Shown piece by piece: positions 37,901 through 49,981 of a stretch of 64,000 nt of DNA. The position numbers and the translations under genes are program-made. Each line of letters begins with the position of its first letter. Within the stretch, counting starts at the first letter, position 1. Origin of the DNA: Ptychodera flava (Eukaryota; Hemichordata; Enteropneusta; Ptychoderidae); assembly GCF_041260155.1 (NCBI RefSeq), contig NC_091947.1, forward strand, positions 25,988,115 to 26,052,114, in the 5' to 3' direction. The notes under the pieces were generated by a model, which worked only from the letters and a program-made list of their open reading frames with translations, was not told the DNA's origin and did no database searches.

Positions 37901-40900
37901 CTTGTATTCTACAGAATCACTGGTTGTGTTGGTTGGTGTGTTGGCTGGTTGGTTATCTGCAGGACTCTGTGATGGCATCGGTGTTATCTCATCATTGTTT
38001 CGGGTGTTTTGAATCTCAGCATTTTGTTTCAGCTTCCTTGAAATAATATCAGCCAACATAGAAAGCAGGATGCTGACCTGTAGAACCTCTTTCCTGTGAT
38101 TTTTGAAGAGCAGAAAATGTCTCAAGATTATACATTATAATATTTTTTTTCATTAAAAATAACGTCAGCAAACCCTTCCAAACAATGTGATCACAGTAAA
38201 AATTTCAATATGGTGGTTATCATGCAAAACTTGTTTGTTTAAGCACGCTTCAAGTATACATTATATGTATACACAGTGCAGCAAGTCTTTGAAGTCCATA
38301 TCGTTGTTTTTATGACATAACAAAAGCCCTGCTAGCAAATGTGTTATCAGTATCACAGCAACTTTTCAATTATTACGCTGTTTAAGTGAGCCCTATTTCT
38401 GTAATGGTCAATTAGTTGCTAGTAATTTTTGCCATAATTGCACAATATAACTCTGCCTTTCATACTGTAAATGAAGTTATTTTTCCAAAGAAAGGAAGAA
38501 AGACTTACCACCATTCCCATATTGATACAGTCAACAATATATCCCAGTGGTTATCACTAGCACCAATGGATTCATTCCCTTCAAAATTCTGTTTATCTTT
38601 CTTGCGATGATTGTCCTTAACTAACTGAACAGGTGTCTGGTCAGTGAATAAGTAATAACCACTGTCTGTTGGCCAAAGAAATGAATAATTACTATGCGTA
38701 GTTAAAGCCTTTTCATATAAATGTGAATTATTCTCAGAATTTTGTCATTCCTCGTTATGGTCTTGCTTGAAGTTAGTGCTTAACACTGCTTTTTATTTGT
38801 TACTTCTGTATTTATAAAATTGCTTTGCCTGTTTCTTTGGTATTTCTTTGACGGGATGTACACCCATACCCAATATTTACTATTTCCATAAATTCTGAAC
38901 TTTGTCATGGTCAGCACGTCTACTTTTGAGGCACTGGTGATTTTACATGTATAAAAGATACCTGCCCATGATTTTCATCAATCAAGTTCTTTAATCTGTA
39001 GCCAGTGTGCCAAGTCTATGTCGAAATTGATAACATGAAATTGACAATGAAAATGTTTTTGAACATCTATGAAATTTACTTGATGAACAAACATCTCCAC
39101 TTTATGCAAGAAGTGATTTTAGACAATACTACCATACAAGCCAGGGAAAACTCACCGAAAGGATACTGATTCATACAGGATTTTGTCTTGCAACCTTTAT
39201 CCTCATCATCAACCACATGAGTGATCAATGCAGGGGTTCTAGATGGTGCTGTTGCTATATATGGCCGCCACATTACTTTTGGTCCAGCGATTAATTTCTG
39301 TCCATTTTTATTCTCATCAGCTGCACCAACAGCTTCACGTACTTCTTGCTTCATTTTGGTGGATCCTTGTATGTACATCTGTTTCTTATACATGCCTACC
39401 AAGAAAATTTTTTAAGTACTTCATAACTTATGAAAACTGGCTGCTTTGTGCCCTCTTTGCTATGTATTTATTAGCCAAGGGCATATGAAAACAGCTGTAC
39501 TCAATGTTGAATATAGCCGTATCACCAAAATTATGTCACTGAGTGTAATAACAATCAGTTGGTTTCGGAAATACAACATCATGAGCACATCTCAGGCGTA
39601 TCTGTATTCAACTCTACTGCAAGGTCTTAGAATTTTCTTATCTCTTTAAATACTTACCCATGTAAAGCATAGGTTTCATGTAGTCTCCAACTTCACTGTT
39701 GGTTTGCTCCTTCTCATCCATAGACAAAGCGGGTACATTGTTTGCTTCAAACAAATTGACATTTTCCACTTCTCCATCTTTCAGAGTCCAGGCTGATGCT
39801 ATGGAACTGGGAAGCTGCAAAAACAAATGTCACAGTCAAATGTTGTGAAAGCTACATGTATTTAACTCTTGCATGGACCATTCGTGTACAACAACAATCT
39901 GCTTCAATAATAATAATAATGTGGTACCTTGGGTTGTTTTAAAGACTTTGATTCTTATTCAATGTTTTATGTTCTCATAGTCATACACACTATTAATCAA
40001 AATTTTAGTGCAACTAAGCTGAAGAGGAGTCAAATGTATCCAGTGCCATTATGCATCATTACAGAAAGGAATCATATTCTTTAATCTGTGTACCGATAGA
40101 TAATGCTCATAAGATCTTCCAGATGCCAACATTCTGATAAATTGTAAATTAGGTTTTATAGTGTGAAGGGTCAGGCAACTGGACTAATATCATGTTAAAG
40201 GTATACAGTCACCTAAAATCTAAATAGGCCCATATATGGTCAAAGGGGTATTCCCTGGTATTTAAAATGCCCATGTGAGAGTGCTGTTTTTAAAAAGCAG
40301 CTACTCACTTAAAATCTGTGATTGGTTAGATTTTCTCTTTCCATGGTAACTGTGGCAAAATGGTTCTACTCCGGAATAAAAAGGACGCGATGCGTACGCC
40401 GTTCTACATATCCAGTACGCCCAAATAATCACGTGATGCCGGTACAAACAAACCCACATGTGTACTGAACGCGTATGGAAATACACGTCGTCTGTGCGCG
40501 TTTGCGCACATGGCTTTGTTTTGTACCGTGTCGATTCGAATTCCGGGTTTGGCAAATTGGAACAGGTGACTGTTTAATACATCTGTAGTCAATGGAAACA
40601 AGCACTTGTGTGAGAACCAACAATTGTGTACTGCCACTTTGAGCGATAACATCATTGCACATGTATACCCATGGCCAAAAAGCTGCTCAAAGTGGAGCAC
40701 TACTCAAGAAACTACAAGTACTACATAAAAGGCACCTAACTCTGAAATCTAAAACTTTGCACTAACCTTTTTCTGCCACACCAGCTTGCCTGGATTCTGT
40801 CTGCTGAATGCCAGAATGATGCCTTCTGATACCACAAACTTCAAATTAGGATCAACACGGTAATCCTCATCATCATCAAAATAGAAATCGTATTCATCAT

Positions 40901-43900
40901 AATCGCTGACTTCACATCCATCTTCATCATCGCATGTATGGGAGTACTTTGAATTAGTGCTGTCTTGACGAGCCTTGAGATATCTCACATTATGCTGACC
41001 TACACTGAAGTTCCATCTGTCAAGATTTGAAAAATTTCAATGTGAGTGAATTGATATTCAATACAGTCAGAAAGCTGTTGATCAAATCATAGATCCTCGA
41101 GAAAAACGGGATTTCTCGAGGGTCTATGATCAAATATACTCAGCATGGTCAAACAATACATCTCACTGGAAAATATATGTTAATACAAAATACAGATCCA
41201 TTCAATTTTTGCATCAAAATGTTTTGAAGTTATAAACCTTTCTCTGAGATGAAAAAGTTGATTGGTTTTGGGAAAGAATATATTTTAGTATTAGAATGGT
41301 AAAAATGCAAGCTTGTTGCAAACTCAAAACTAGCCAGTGTTGAGTTTGAAATATGGGCTAGATGCTAGACTGCTTTACTCGAATGGTTCATACACAGGAC
41401 CTACTTTTCTCCTCCTGTTCTTGGCTCAACCGCCCTGACAGTCTGATGGTCTCTCACTACCATTATAATATCTTCATTCTTTTGCTCTTCTCCAAAAGTG
41501 TGGCAACCACCAGCCGAACATATGTAGCGAAGCTGGAAAGAGAATGCTTCAAATTTGACCTCAGTGTTATTTAAAACAGAGTACAAATTTTCTCAGTACA
41601 TCTCTTCATTTCAGAATTATCATATTCCATAACCCTTTACAAGGTACTAATTAAATAGGCTCTCACATGATGGAAAACAGAACATACAGCAACTTCCTCA
41701 ATAGCTCCTGGAGTATCATTTTGCAACACATGGCATACTGAGGTAAAGTTAAGCAACACTGACATGTTCAGTTGCATACAGAAATTTGAAAAAAAATCAG
41801 TTACACACAAATGTTTGTCACTACATGAAGAAGATAGTGTGTGACAATAGAATGTACTGGTAAATACATCAAATACACATTTGTGTAGCTACCTTTTGTT
41901 TTGAATTAATGTCACACAAGGTATTAAGGTGGTTGGAAAGGCTATTTTTGCACCAATTCTTTTTCAGAGTTAATGTCAAGTTTCAAGTGTTAGAATCAAG
42001 ATATTTAGTTCAAATTTTCAGGATAACTCCCTCAGTTAATATTTTCTCCAAAGAATATAAAAATTGTATATTTGCAGCCGTGATTTTGAAATATGAAGCA
42101 GTAAATATTAAAATTTAATTTTTCATATTTTTTTTACATATTTGAATTTCATAATAATTGGATAGTATTAATATTACCAAATTAGTTATAAATATGTTGA
42201 CACTATTTATTGTAAGATTTGTACGGCAGGATTTGTAAATAAAATTTGTTTTTATGATTTTACATGGGTTTATATATCAAAAAATTATTAAAATTCTTTC
42301 AAATTTCAAAATGTTATTTTTCAAAAAGTACTTCAAATACAGGAAAATTGTGCCGTACAAATCTTATCTGTAACCTTGTTAATAGGCTGTAAAATTCCAT
42401 GTCCATATCTCATTTCAAAGTTGGATTAAATTGGTATACAATTATGTAGGAAAACTGTTATTCTGTCAAAATGTTGAAAACAAGCCATATTTGCACCCCT
42501 CTTTTGAAGTCATAGAGCAGTTTTTTTTGGTTAATCTCACTTTTGACACCTCTTTGACACTCAAAGAATCTAAAAATGCATTTACAATAGCAGTCACTCA
42601 CTCTGAATGCCAGCACCACCTTGTCAAACTTTCCTGAAAAACAGCAAATAATGACTTTCCCTTTTCAAACATTTTATTAAAAGCTAGGGGACCTCTACCA
42701 TAGTTAATACACTAAAGACTCCCCAACTTCTTCTTATTTGGTCAGTTTTTCAGAAGTTTTAACAGGCTATAACTCTGCAATGCCTTTGTGCCCAAATGTG
42801 TCGTTTTTTTTATTCCACATAGAATGTTGACTACTTTTATATTTTAATAGTTTTGTTGAAATTTATAACTGACGCTCTAGCCTTTCCAACCACCTTACTG
42901 ACAATAATACCTTCGTTAATAGCAACAAAATTGTAAATCCAGCTGTGAACATAATAAAGGATAAAGTGAATAAATGGTACTGTATACACCAGTACAAACA
43001 TATTTTGCTTACCTGGCCTGTTCTGGCACTTATAGCATAGGTCTTGGTTTCTTTACCGCCAACAATCATGGAATCATCACTTAATTTGAAGGACGACTTC
43101 AGCAGGGATTCAGCTGTAAATGGCAGGGCTTCAACACTGTCTCCATCCCAGCTGTAAAGACCACCATCTAGGGAAGGCACCAGTCTTAAATGACGACCAT
43201 TCTCATTCACAATCTGTACATGTATACAAACATATTCAGGTCAAGGACACTGAGAGACCAGTCACATAATTTTGATCAATGTGTATACTGACCTTTGTTT
43301 GAGCTATACTTTGAGATACATAAAGTCATACTGCCATCTATGTTGATTTTTGTTTGCCAATGTCAAAGTAACAACACCATACTCACAGATGTCCAGCTCT
43401 TTATTATAAGGGTAGGGATATAGCCAAGCGGTTTTGACTGATGATGCCTTGCTAGGTGAATCAGTGCCATACCTTGTGTGTTCAAATCTGTAGGCAATTA
43501 CTGAATTTTTGCCTTTAGCAATTCAAACTAAGTTTTCTGAAATTTCTGATTATCAACATAATTACATACCATCAGTTTGTCAATGCTTGATGACAGCAAT
43601 GGTCCAGTTCTGCATCCAGACTCCATAATACTTCACCATCTTGGTTCAAGTCCAATGCTGAAATCTTTCCATCCAATGTACTTACCAATATAAAATCCCT
43701 AGGAAATGTGTTAATATAAATCACAGTCTTAACAAATTTGGCATAGAGTGAATCTTATTAGATCATAATTCTATGCACGGTCCCTCCACATAGTGGAGCG
43801 AATGTGTTCTACAGTGTATGCCCTGGACTTTGATGATAATTCTTCCCTTGCACTTGTCCGTCTTGTTACTGGCATTTGATATATGCAAGGCGGTAAAGGA

Positions 43901-45265
43901 TTATGATCTGAACATGCTTGTCCTAGAATTTCCAAAGCTATTTTAGCTTAGTTTTTCTTCATTTCAGGGCCCTGCTTCATTGTGCAGTATGATGTACATT
44001 GTATCTGCTACTGTGACCATTAAGTGGTATCACCGCCAGAGCTCAATGACAATAAATGTGACATACAGTTCTGAAATGGCCAACTACCAGGATAAAGCAA
44101 CAATACACTCTAATTCAACAAGCAAAACAAAATCTTCCTAGGTAGATCTCTCCATACCCAACGATGACAACACCACAGACTATGTTTACTACCATAACGC
44201 ATGAATGCCATTTACTATTCTCTTCTAAGGATCATTGTTTCAACTTGTCCCTCACTTTGTTTCGATATGCAAATCAGTTTCTTCACTAAACACCACCACA
44301 AATGCATATATGTAACCCTGCAGGCCTGGAGGATAATTCCGATGATTAGAAAGTGGCATCAAGTGGCAATAAATTTCAAGCTGATAATTTTTAGGTGTAT
44401 TCCATACAATAAGCGTTTACTGATTTAGTTGCTTTATTTATTTGTTATTCATAGCTCAAATTTATTTTCATTCATTCATTAATGACTCCAAACTCATCCT
44501 TTCAACTTTGCCGAGGGTACTCCCGGCTTATCAATGCATTAACATCTACCGATACTATATATATTTCCAATAAGTATGCAAGAAGACTGATGGGCGTTGG
44601 TAACAGTATTACTGTGAAAATCACTTTATGAAAAGCTTGCGTATTCTATCATGAAAATTGTTTGTTGTCATTGTAGCATAATGTTAGTTATCATAATAAG
44701 ACCCGGTTTCAGTCTTGAAACTAAAAATAAAGGAGTTTCCTACACTACTAAGGCATGCGAACGTAAAATACTGCCGTGACTTAGAAGGGAAAATACTTGA
44801 CTTGACCCTAACCATGGAGCTACCAAAAAGCTCCATGCCCCAACAAAATGTGTACCGACAGCAAAAGCAAAGCAAACCAACGCAGTGCTCGGGCTTCGAA
44901 GCTTCCAAAGGACATGCCAATCCAACAACATCTGGAATCTGCATGTTGGCCGTTTGTGTTTACATAGAAAGTCGAACTTCTGAACTTTGTCATCATTGGT
45001 TGAGTAAAAATAAAGCTGAGACTAAAATTAAAAAGCATCTGTTTATACCTTTATGAAGATTGTCATACTTGCTATGGGCGAACTGTTCCTCGTTGCAACC
45101 TGTTTCACCACCGTCGTTAGAGCTTGTGCTATCGTGGGCCTGTGCATCGGCGATGTCAACATTGCTCCCGTCGGCACTTGCTGGTCCCGTTAGCGCCAAA
45201 ACGGCGATAGACGTGAAAAAAGAACACCATTTTAAAGCCCATGCTCTTTTCCTACGTTTCCCCAT
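28909..45265 (-). CDS. EIF2AK3: PERK, eukaryotic translation initiation factor 2-alpha kinase 3
   Basis: PERK is the ER-membrane sensor that phosphorylates eIF2-alpha when unfolded proteins build up. Sixteen exons, in transcript order: 45265-45069, 43698-43570, 43213-43013, 41532-41405, 41016-40767, 39814-39658, 39395-39156, 38665-38509, 38093-37896, 36680-36558, 35781-35638, 35096-34313, 34054-33890, 33175-33074, 32460-32398, 29061-28909. All borders are GT-AG and phases match. The product is about 1063 residues (human 1116). Homology covers the beta-propeller lumenal domain, membrane segment and split kinase. Exon 2 needs one extra base near 43612 to stay in frame: LWSLDA before and TGPLLSSS after are both clearly PERK but in different frames. 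Exon 1's donor was chosen at 45068 because it restores phase; one at 45048 does not. Introns hold several transposons. Confidence 0.95.
29679..29874. mobile_element. MITE copy 2 (same family as 1844-2051), in the last PERK intron
   Basis: The left end AACACGATTGGAACTAATTT matches the left end of the copy at 1844, and the right end (GTTCCAATCATGTT) is the inverted partner. Interior words such as TTGCAATATTACAAATTACCCATAAA are shared with copy 1. The flanks GTGT and GTAT are a probable 4-base target duplication with one change. Confidence 0.75.
30460..32129. mobile_element. piggyBac-like non-autonomous element, 1.67 kb, in the last PERK intron
   Basis: TTAA flanks both ends (30456-30459 and 32130-32133). 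The ends CCCTTTTCCTGCCAAG and, inverted, CCCTTTTCCTGCCGAG form the terminal repeats. The interior is much richer in GC and CpG than the surrounding intron and has no transposase-like frame. The 9-mer TGCCAAGTC, in either orientation, occurs six times (30469, 30581, 30776, 30905, 31661, 32087), suggesting repeated binding sites. It is related by its ends to the small MITE at 17457-17726. Confidence 0.85.
33453..33684. repeat. Exact tandem duplication of about 114 bases, period 118
   Basis: 33453-33566 and 33571-33684 appear identical by eye. The pair lies in the PERK intron between exons 13 and 14. Identity suggests a very recent duplication or an assembly artefact. Confidence 0.9.
36893..37480 (-). 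mobile_element. 3' tail of an old LINE or SINE, with ATTG-type tail
   Basis: On the minus strand the segment ends in four ATTG units (CAAT units on the plus strand at 36899-36915), the kind of simple-repeat tail left by RTE, CR1 or L2-type insertions. The body has a coherent sequence unlike flanking intron (for example TTCGAACGTTTCCAGACT). I recall similar segments as abundant repeats in marine invertebrates but cannot name the family. Confidence 0.4.
41086..41130. repeat. Short near-perfect hairpin
   Basis: ATCATAGATCCTCGAGAAA at 41086-41104 pairs with TTTCTCGAGGGTCTATGAT at 41112-41130, one mismatch, with a loop of seven bases. It lies in the PERK intron between exons 4 and 5. It may be a miniature insertion or foldback scar. 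Confidence 0.7.
41927..42895. mobile_element. Non-autonomous TIR element, 0.97 kb, TA target
   Basis: AGGTGGTTGGAAAGGCTA at 41927-41944 is the exact inverse of the last 18 bases ending at 42895. TA lies just outside on both sides, as in Tc1/mariner-type insertions. The interior is AT-rich, with an internal inverted pair (TTTGTACGGCA near 42220 and TGCCGTACAAA near 42351). No transposase is encoded. It sits in the PERK intron between exons 3 and 4. Confidence 0.75.
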
Positions 45266-45796
45266 CCTCGGGCGTTCAAAGACTGGAGAGAATTCCAGAA
45301 ACTTCGGCTCATGTTAGCAGCACATCATGCGATGTCGTCACCTTGTTTTGGGGAGTCCCAGCGAATGTGACAACTTCCGGCTGTGCGAATAAGCTTTCTA
45401 AGGTCAGCTGACGACATTGTGAGTGTCTGATTGGCTTATGTGATGTGGCCACATAACTAAGGCCACGTACGCTAATGATGTCATTTTGTGGGTGCAAACT
45501 GCGATCTGGCAGTCCCTGGAAATCGTACATCGTACATTTTACTAAAAAATGCACTTTTAGCACATTGAGATGCCTCCAGGGCAACAGGAAAGAGTAATAT
45601 CGCGTAAACAACATGAACAAACATCCACATGTGCCAATGTAGCACTGAGTGACGCATGCAACAGCTGACTTCGGACTTTCCGGTTTCCCCACTCGGATAC
45701 ATGTATCAGCAGTCATTGTACTTGTACGATTACGAATTTTCGAGGCGCCGCACGTGAGGCTCGACACTGGTAACACGCTCTGCAAGTAGACTAAAG
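45266..45796. promoter_or_regulatory. Shared divergent promoter between PERK and TMEM129
   Basis: The two start codons face away from each other across 531 bases, which must hold both 5' leaders and promoters. Candidate sites by eye: an inverted CCAAT box (ATTGG, 45430-45434), CCACG (45463-45467), a CRE-like TGATGTCA (45476-45483), TGACGCA near 45650 and an E-box-like CACGTG near 45750. No complete ERSE (CCAAT-N9-CCACG) is present, and no TATA box is obvious. CG content is higher than in flanking introns. Confidence 0.6.
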
Positions 45797-48700
45797 ATGT
45801 CGAACACGTCAACCGAGTTTATTTTCACGTTAGGGTATTGGTTAGTGGCACTGTGCCTGGCTGTACCACCTCAAGAGTTCCAGTCCGCCGGATTGACAAT
45901 TCAGAACCTTCTATCACACTGGCTTGGCAGCGAAGAGTTACACTTCGTGTATTATCACATGAAGAGGACCACAGCAACTGTCGTCTTTCATTCGCTTATA
46001 CCAATAGGTGAGAGCTTGTTCATCTCGGCTACAATTACGACAAGTTTTGCAATTCAAGCTGGAAATTAGATGGTGAAAAATGACACGATACCAGATCCTT
46101 ATAAAAGACCATAAACTTTTAAAACGAACTAAAAGTCTCAAAGTGTCATACCTGTATACTGTTTGTTGGTAGTGTATTTTGACAACTTTTCTATTTTTTA
46201 CTATTTTTTGAGAAATGGTGACATATCATGAGCAAGACAGGCAAAGTCAGTGGTGTAACAAGCAAACCCTTAATTCAGTCACAAATAATGAGATATCTAA
46301 AAATTTAAAATAAAAAAATAAACTTTTCACAAATTAAATACGGTGACACATCAGAATTTGTAAAATATTTAAAACACCTGATATTAAACAGCATTGTTGC
46401 AGTGTGAAACACAAAAAATAATTTCTATTTAGCCAAGAACATGTATTAAACATTTGTGTGTATAATGAGATATGTAAAATTCTAAATTTCTCAGAGTCGC
46501 TTACTGATACAAATTATGGTGCAACAACAGAACTTTGTAAATATTCTGTACGCATCTGATACAAAATCAAATTGTTGCTGTGTAAAACACAGCGAATAGT
46601 TTCTATTGTAGCAGTATAATTATATATGTATAATTGGCATTTAACAACGTTTATTTGTTACTCTCATTTAAAGTACCAGTAACAGATAGTAATCTAAGGG
46701 AGGAGTTAAGATGATCTGCAATCTTTGCATGTAAATGCAAATTACTTGTCAATTGATGTTCAATGTATTGGCCATCATAAAGCATTTATTTGTTTTCTTA
46801 TTACAGGATACTATATTGGCCTGGCCATCGCAGTGCCAGACTTAGATCTTTGGAATATCTCACAGGTCCGTCTACTCTGGAAGGTCTACTTGATATGTTC
46901 TGTCATATTCTGCATCGTAAGCTGCTCCCTTGCATTTTACTGGTCAAGGAAGAAATGGAACAATCACCCAATCGCCATCAAACTTGGTTACCTTGGAGAC
47001 GCCTGGAGAGCAGTGGCATCCTCTGTCAACATTGAATTCCGCAGAATTGACAAATTTGCCTCTGGTCCGATAGGGCGGAGGGTGATCGTTACAGACTCCT
47101 GGGTGATCAAGACAACAACTTACTCAATAGACATTGCACATCAGGGAGATGTACACCTTACCTTGGAAGAAAGCCAGACACATGATATCCACTATGAAAG
47201 CAACACAACCGTGCAGTTTCTGAACATCCGAGTGGACAGTGTCAATCCTCACACAAAATCCTTCAAAGTTAGGTTGGTAATGGAAAACTGAATGCAGGGA
47301 GGGGTTACGTGTTAAGTGATGACCAACTGCAAGCATGTGTAAAGTTTCTTGGATCCTGTTATAATTGTAAAATAATACTCAAATGGTATAAAAATTGTCA
47401 TCAGTGATGCCTTTTGAACTCTTTTGAATCTTCATACACACAGGGGATATAAAAATTGATGTACAATGCAATTTTGTGATTTTCCTGCAATACTCACTGA
47501 ACATGAAGGGTAATAGATGTACAAATCATTGTTTAATACTGTCATGCATTTCCTGTATGTCTAAACATCTTGATCAAATAAGAGTGCACATTTAATTAGC
47601 AGAAGTTAGAGTATTAGGAAGTGTAATATTTCTCCGCTCTTCTCTCATTAATTGACTTATTGCCGAAGTATGCTACATTATATCAATTTTGATGTCATCT
47701 ATGGTATTTGTTTGAACTTACACAAGTGAAACAAGTATTTCCCACAACATGCCATTCTGAATCTATTGCTTGTCGCTCAGGCAGCTTTATACAAAGTGTA
47801 CAGCACAATGTCACTTTTGTACATAAAAGGGATACAGTCATTGGAACGGTCGTATGGGATGCATATGACCAATGTAAACACTGTATCCAAGGTATATAAT
47901 GGTGATTGATGAAAGTTAAAACATGTCTGTCATAATCTACATTGTATAATTTAAATGTTGCAGCTATGATGATGAGGTGCATCTAGATATCATGCACAAA
48001 ATACATTGTTTGTAAACAAGAAACTTGCTCAGGCACAGTTCCAACGACTGTTTCCCTTTAATCAAGGTTGACGTAAAAATGCAACAAAGTGTTATTTCAT
48101 ATAAATTGTTGTTATTTAAATAATTTTTTCATCTCAGTGTGCTCTGATATATTCTTGTCTTTTTGTCAGATTGAATTCCATCGAGTACAATGACTTAAAG
48201 GATAAGTTATCTGCACCAATCAGAAATGTTAGAAACATTCTTATTCACCAATCACTGACAGATAAATTTCTTGAAACTTTCCGGGACCAGGTTCAACTGA
48301 ATCCAGTGTATCATCTCCCAAGTAATGCAGTTGTAAGTGTTTCTTTTAAGTAACACATTATTTCTTAGATTTTCCAGAATACATGTAAAGCTCACTGATT
48401 ACATGTAAGAAGAAGTGAATTTATTCCTACTACAACATACAGCACTGCTGACACAAATCTCAGCAATTATCATTCTACTGTTCATAAACTATAGTATGCA
48501 GTATAAATTAAGGTTACTCACAATGCTCCTTGATTCGTCCACTCGGACATTGTTTACTGAAGGCTCATTTAATTCTATTCATGTTTGAACAGTTTAAAAT
48601 CTAATGTCAAGATTATTTGTGAAAAGTATGCTCCTAAATAATCGATTGTGAGTTACAGATTCAAGAGTAAAGTGTATTAAAAGCCAGTGTTTGTAGGTGC

Positions 48701-49981
48701 TATGAGTTATAAACTTTTTAAGGTATCAGAAACTTAGATGGTCTCATCATACCACCTGTTTAGCATGTAAATTTCCTTTGTCATAGACATTATCGATGTC
48801 TCTTCTTTTGCAAACAGAAGTGCAGCTTATTCCTTTAGTTATTACACAGTGCAGTGTATGGCTGTCCAAATTGTCTGTTTACAAAATTACAAAATCGCCA
48901 TCTACTCAAAAGTACTGGATCTTCTGAGTAGTCTTTTCTGGGAAATTATAGAGACGTCATCAAAACAATGCTGTCAGAATATGGAAATATGGCCCAAGCT
49001 GTTTTGTCTATAGAAGAATGTTTTTCAGTTCACTGAGCAATTTCAGTGTGTACAAATCAAGGAGAATTGTGGTAACATCATTTACTGTACAGTATTTCCA
49101 AGAAGAAAGGTATAACTTCATTACCTGTATCTTATGGTAACAATTCTGCTGTAAATACTAGCTTTTAATTTTCAAGAGATATTTCATGATACAGAAAAAC
49201 AACAATAACATACAATTCTTCATTAAGTTAAACATTATGGTACGGTATAATTTTACAAGATGGGGAATCCTTAATTGGCTCCAGATCTACTGAACAAAAT
49301 TAGTCCATACAAGCTTTACTAGTAGACCAAAATGGAATGCAATACTTTAAGTGCTAAAAATCTGTCTGCCAGGTGCATTCCACCTTTAATATTATGTCTA
49401 TTTCTAGAATCTTTTGCATATTCTGTGTATGAAAGACCAGTATACCTGTCTGTATGCAATCATACTGTAAAGTTACAGAAGAATAGCCTTTAGGTTTAAT
49501 AAAATGATTAGCAGCTTCACACCGTAAGGTCTTCCAATGATAGCATGTCATACAACTAGACCACAAGGATAAACACTTCAATTACACTTTCTCATTCCCT
49601 ACTCTGATTTGCCCCTATCTTACATTGCATCTGCAGCAGAATCTTGAGTGTGAGTGAAAGCATGACAACAGATGTTATCTGCATTTTGCATGACTCTGAC
49701 CCTTCCAATCTCGTTTTCACATCACACAGGACTTGGACCCATGCATAGGATGCATGCAGAGCACAGCCAACATCAAACTCCAGAAGCTTTGCGACAACCC
49801 TGACAGAGGTGACTGTGTGCAGTGCTACTGTAGACCAATGTGGTGTCTGGAATGCATGAGCAAGTGGTTTGCAAGTCGACAGAATCAGAATGAACCCCAG
49901 ACCTGGCTATCCAGTAAATCACCTTGTCCGACCTGCAGGGCAAAGTTCTGTATACTTGATGTGTGTCGAGTGCAAAGATGA
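45797..49981 (+). CDS. TMEM129: TMEM129, ER-membrane RING-type E3 ubiquitin ligase
   Basis: Four exons (45797-46007, 46807-47272, 48170-48332, 49730-49981) with phases 1, 2 and 0 give 363 residues, against about 362 in human. TMEM129 ubiquitinates ER proteins for retrotranslocation and proteasomal decay (ERAD). Three N-terminal membrane segments are visible, at about 9-27, 56-78 and 95-117. Then follow the conserved ASSVNIEFRRIDKFASG and VIVTDSWVIKTTTY. The C terminus is the family's all-cysteine RING: CIGC, QCYC, CLEC, then KWFASRQ and CPTCRAKFCILDVC. The start ATG follows AAAG and aligns with the human start. The gene is intact. It is head to head with PERK, so the two may be induced together. 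Confidence 0.96.
46275..46610. repeat. Diverged tandem duplication in TMEM129 intron 1, period about 185 bases
   Basis: ATAATGAGATATCTAAAA near 46287 recurs as ATAATGAGATATGTAAAA near 46463. Both copies continue with a version of CAGAATTTGTAAAATATT and TTGTTGCAGTGTGAAACAC. The copies differ by many substitutions and small gaps. Confidence 0.65.

Larger units (their letters stand above)
37896..45265 (-). other. EIF2AK3: PERK exons 1-9: signal peptide, ER-lumenal sensor domain, membrane segment
   Basis: Exon 1 gives a signal peptide (hydrophobic [16 protein letters not shown]) and an acidic, poorly conserved lead. Exons 2-8 give the lumenal sensor; landmarks shared with human PERK are [84 protein letters not shown] and QYPFDSGYYL. 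Exon 5 encodes an unusual acidic run ([14 protein letters not shown]) where the human protein has the shorter NENTEESK stretch. Exons 8-9 join at WWKEV and give the membrane helix ([15 protein letters not shown]), which is less hydrophobic than in the human protein. Confidence 0.88.

Noticed and set aside
44715-45056. Plus-strand open frame of 113 residues next to PERK exon 1
   Set aside because: It lies in PERK intron 1 on the opposite strand, with no domain or splice context.
45430-45467. Possible ERSE (CCAAT-N9-CCACG) in the PERK-TMEM129 promoter
   Set aside because: The CCAAT box is inverted relative to the CCACG and the spacing is wrong; only separate half sites are present.
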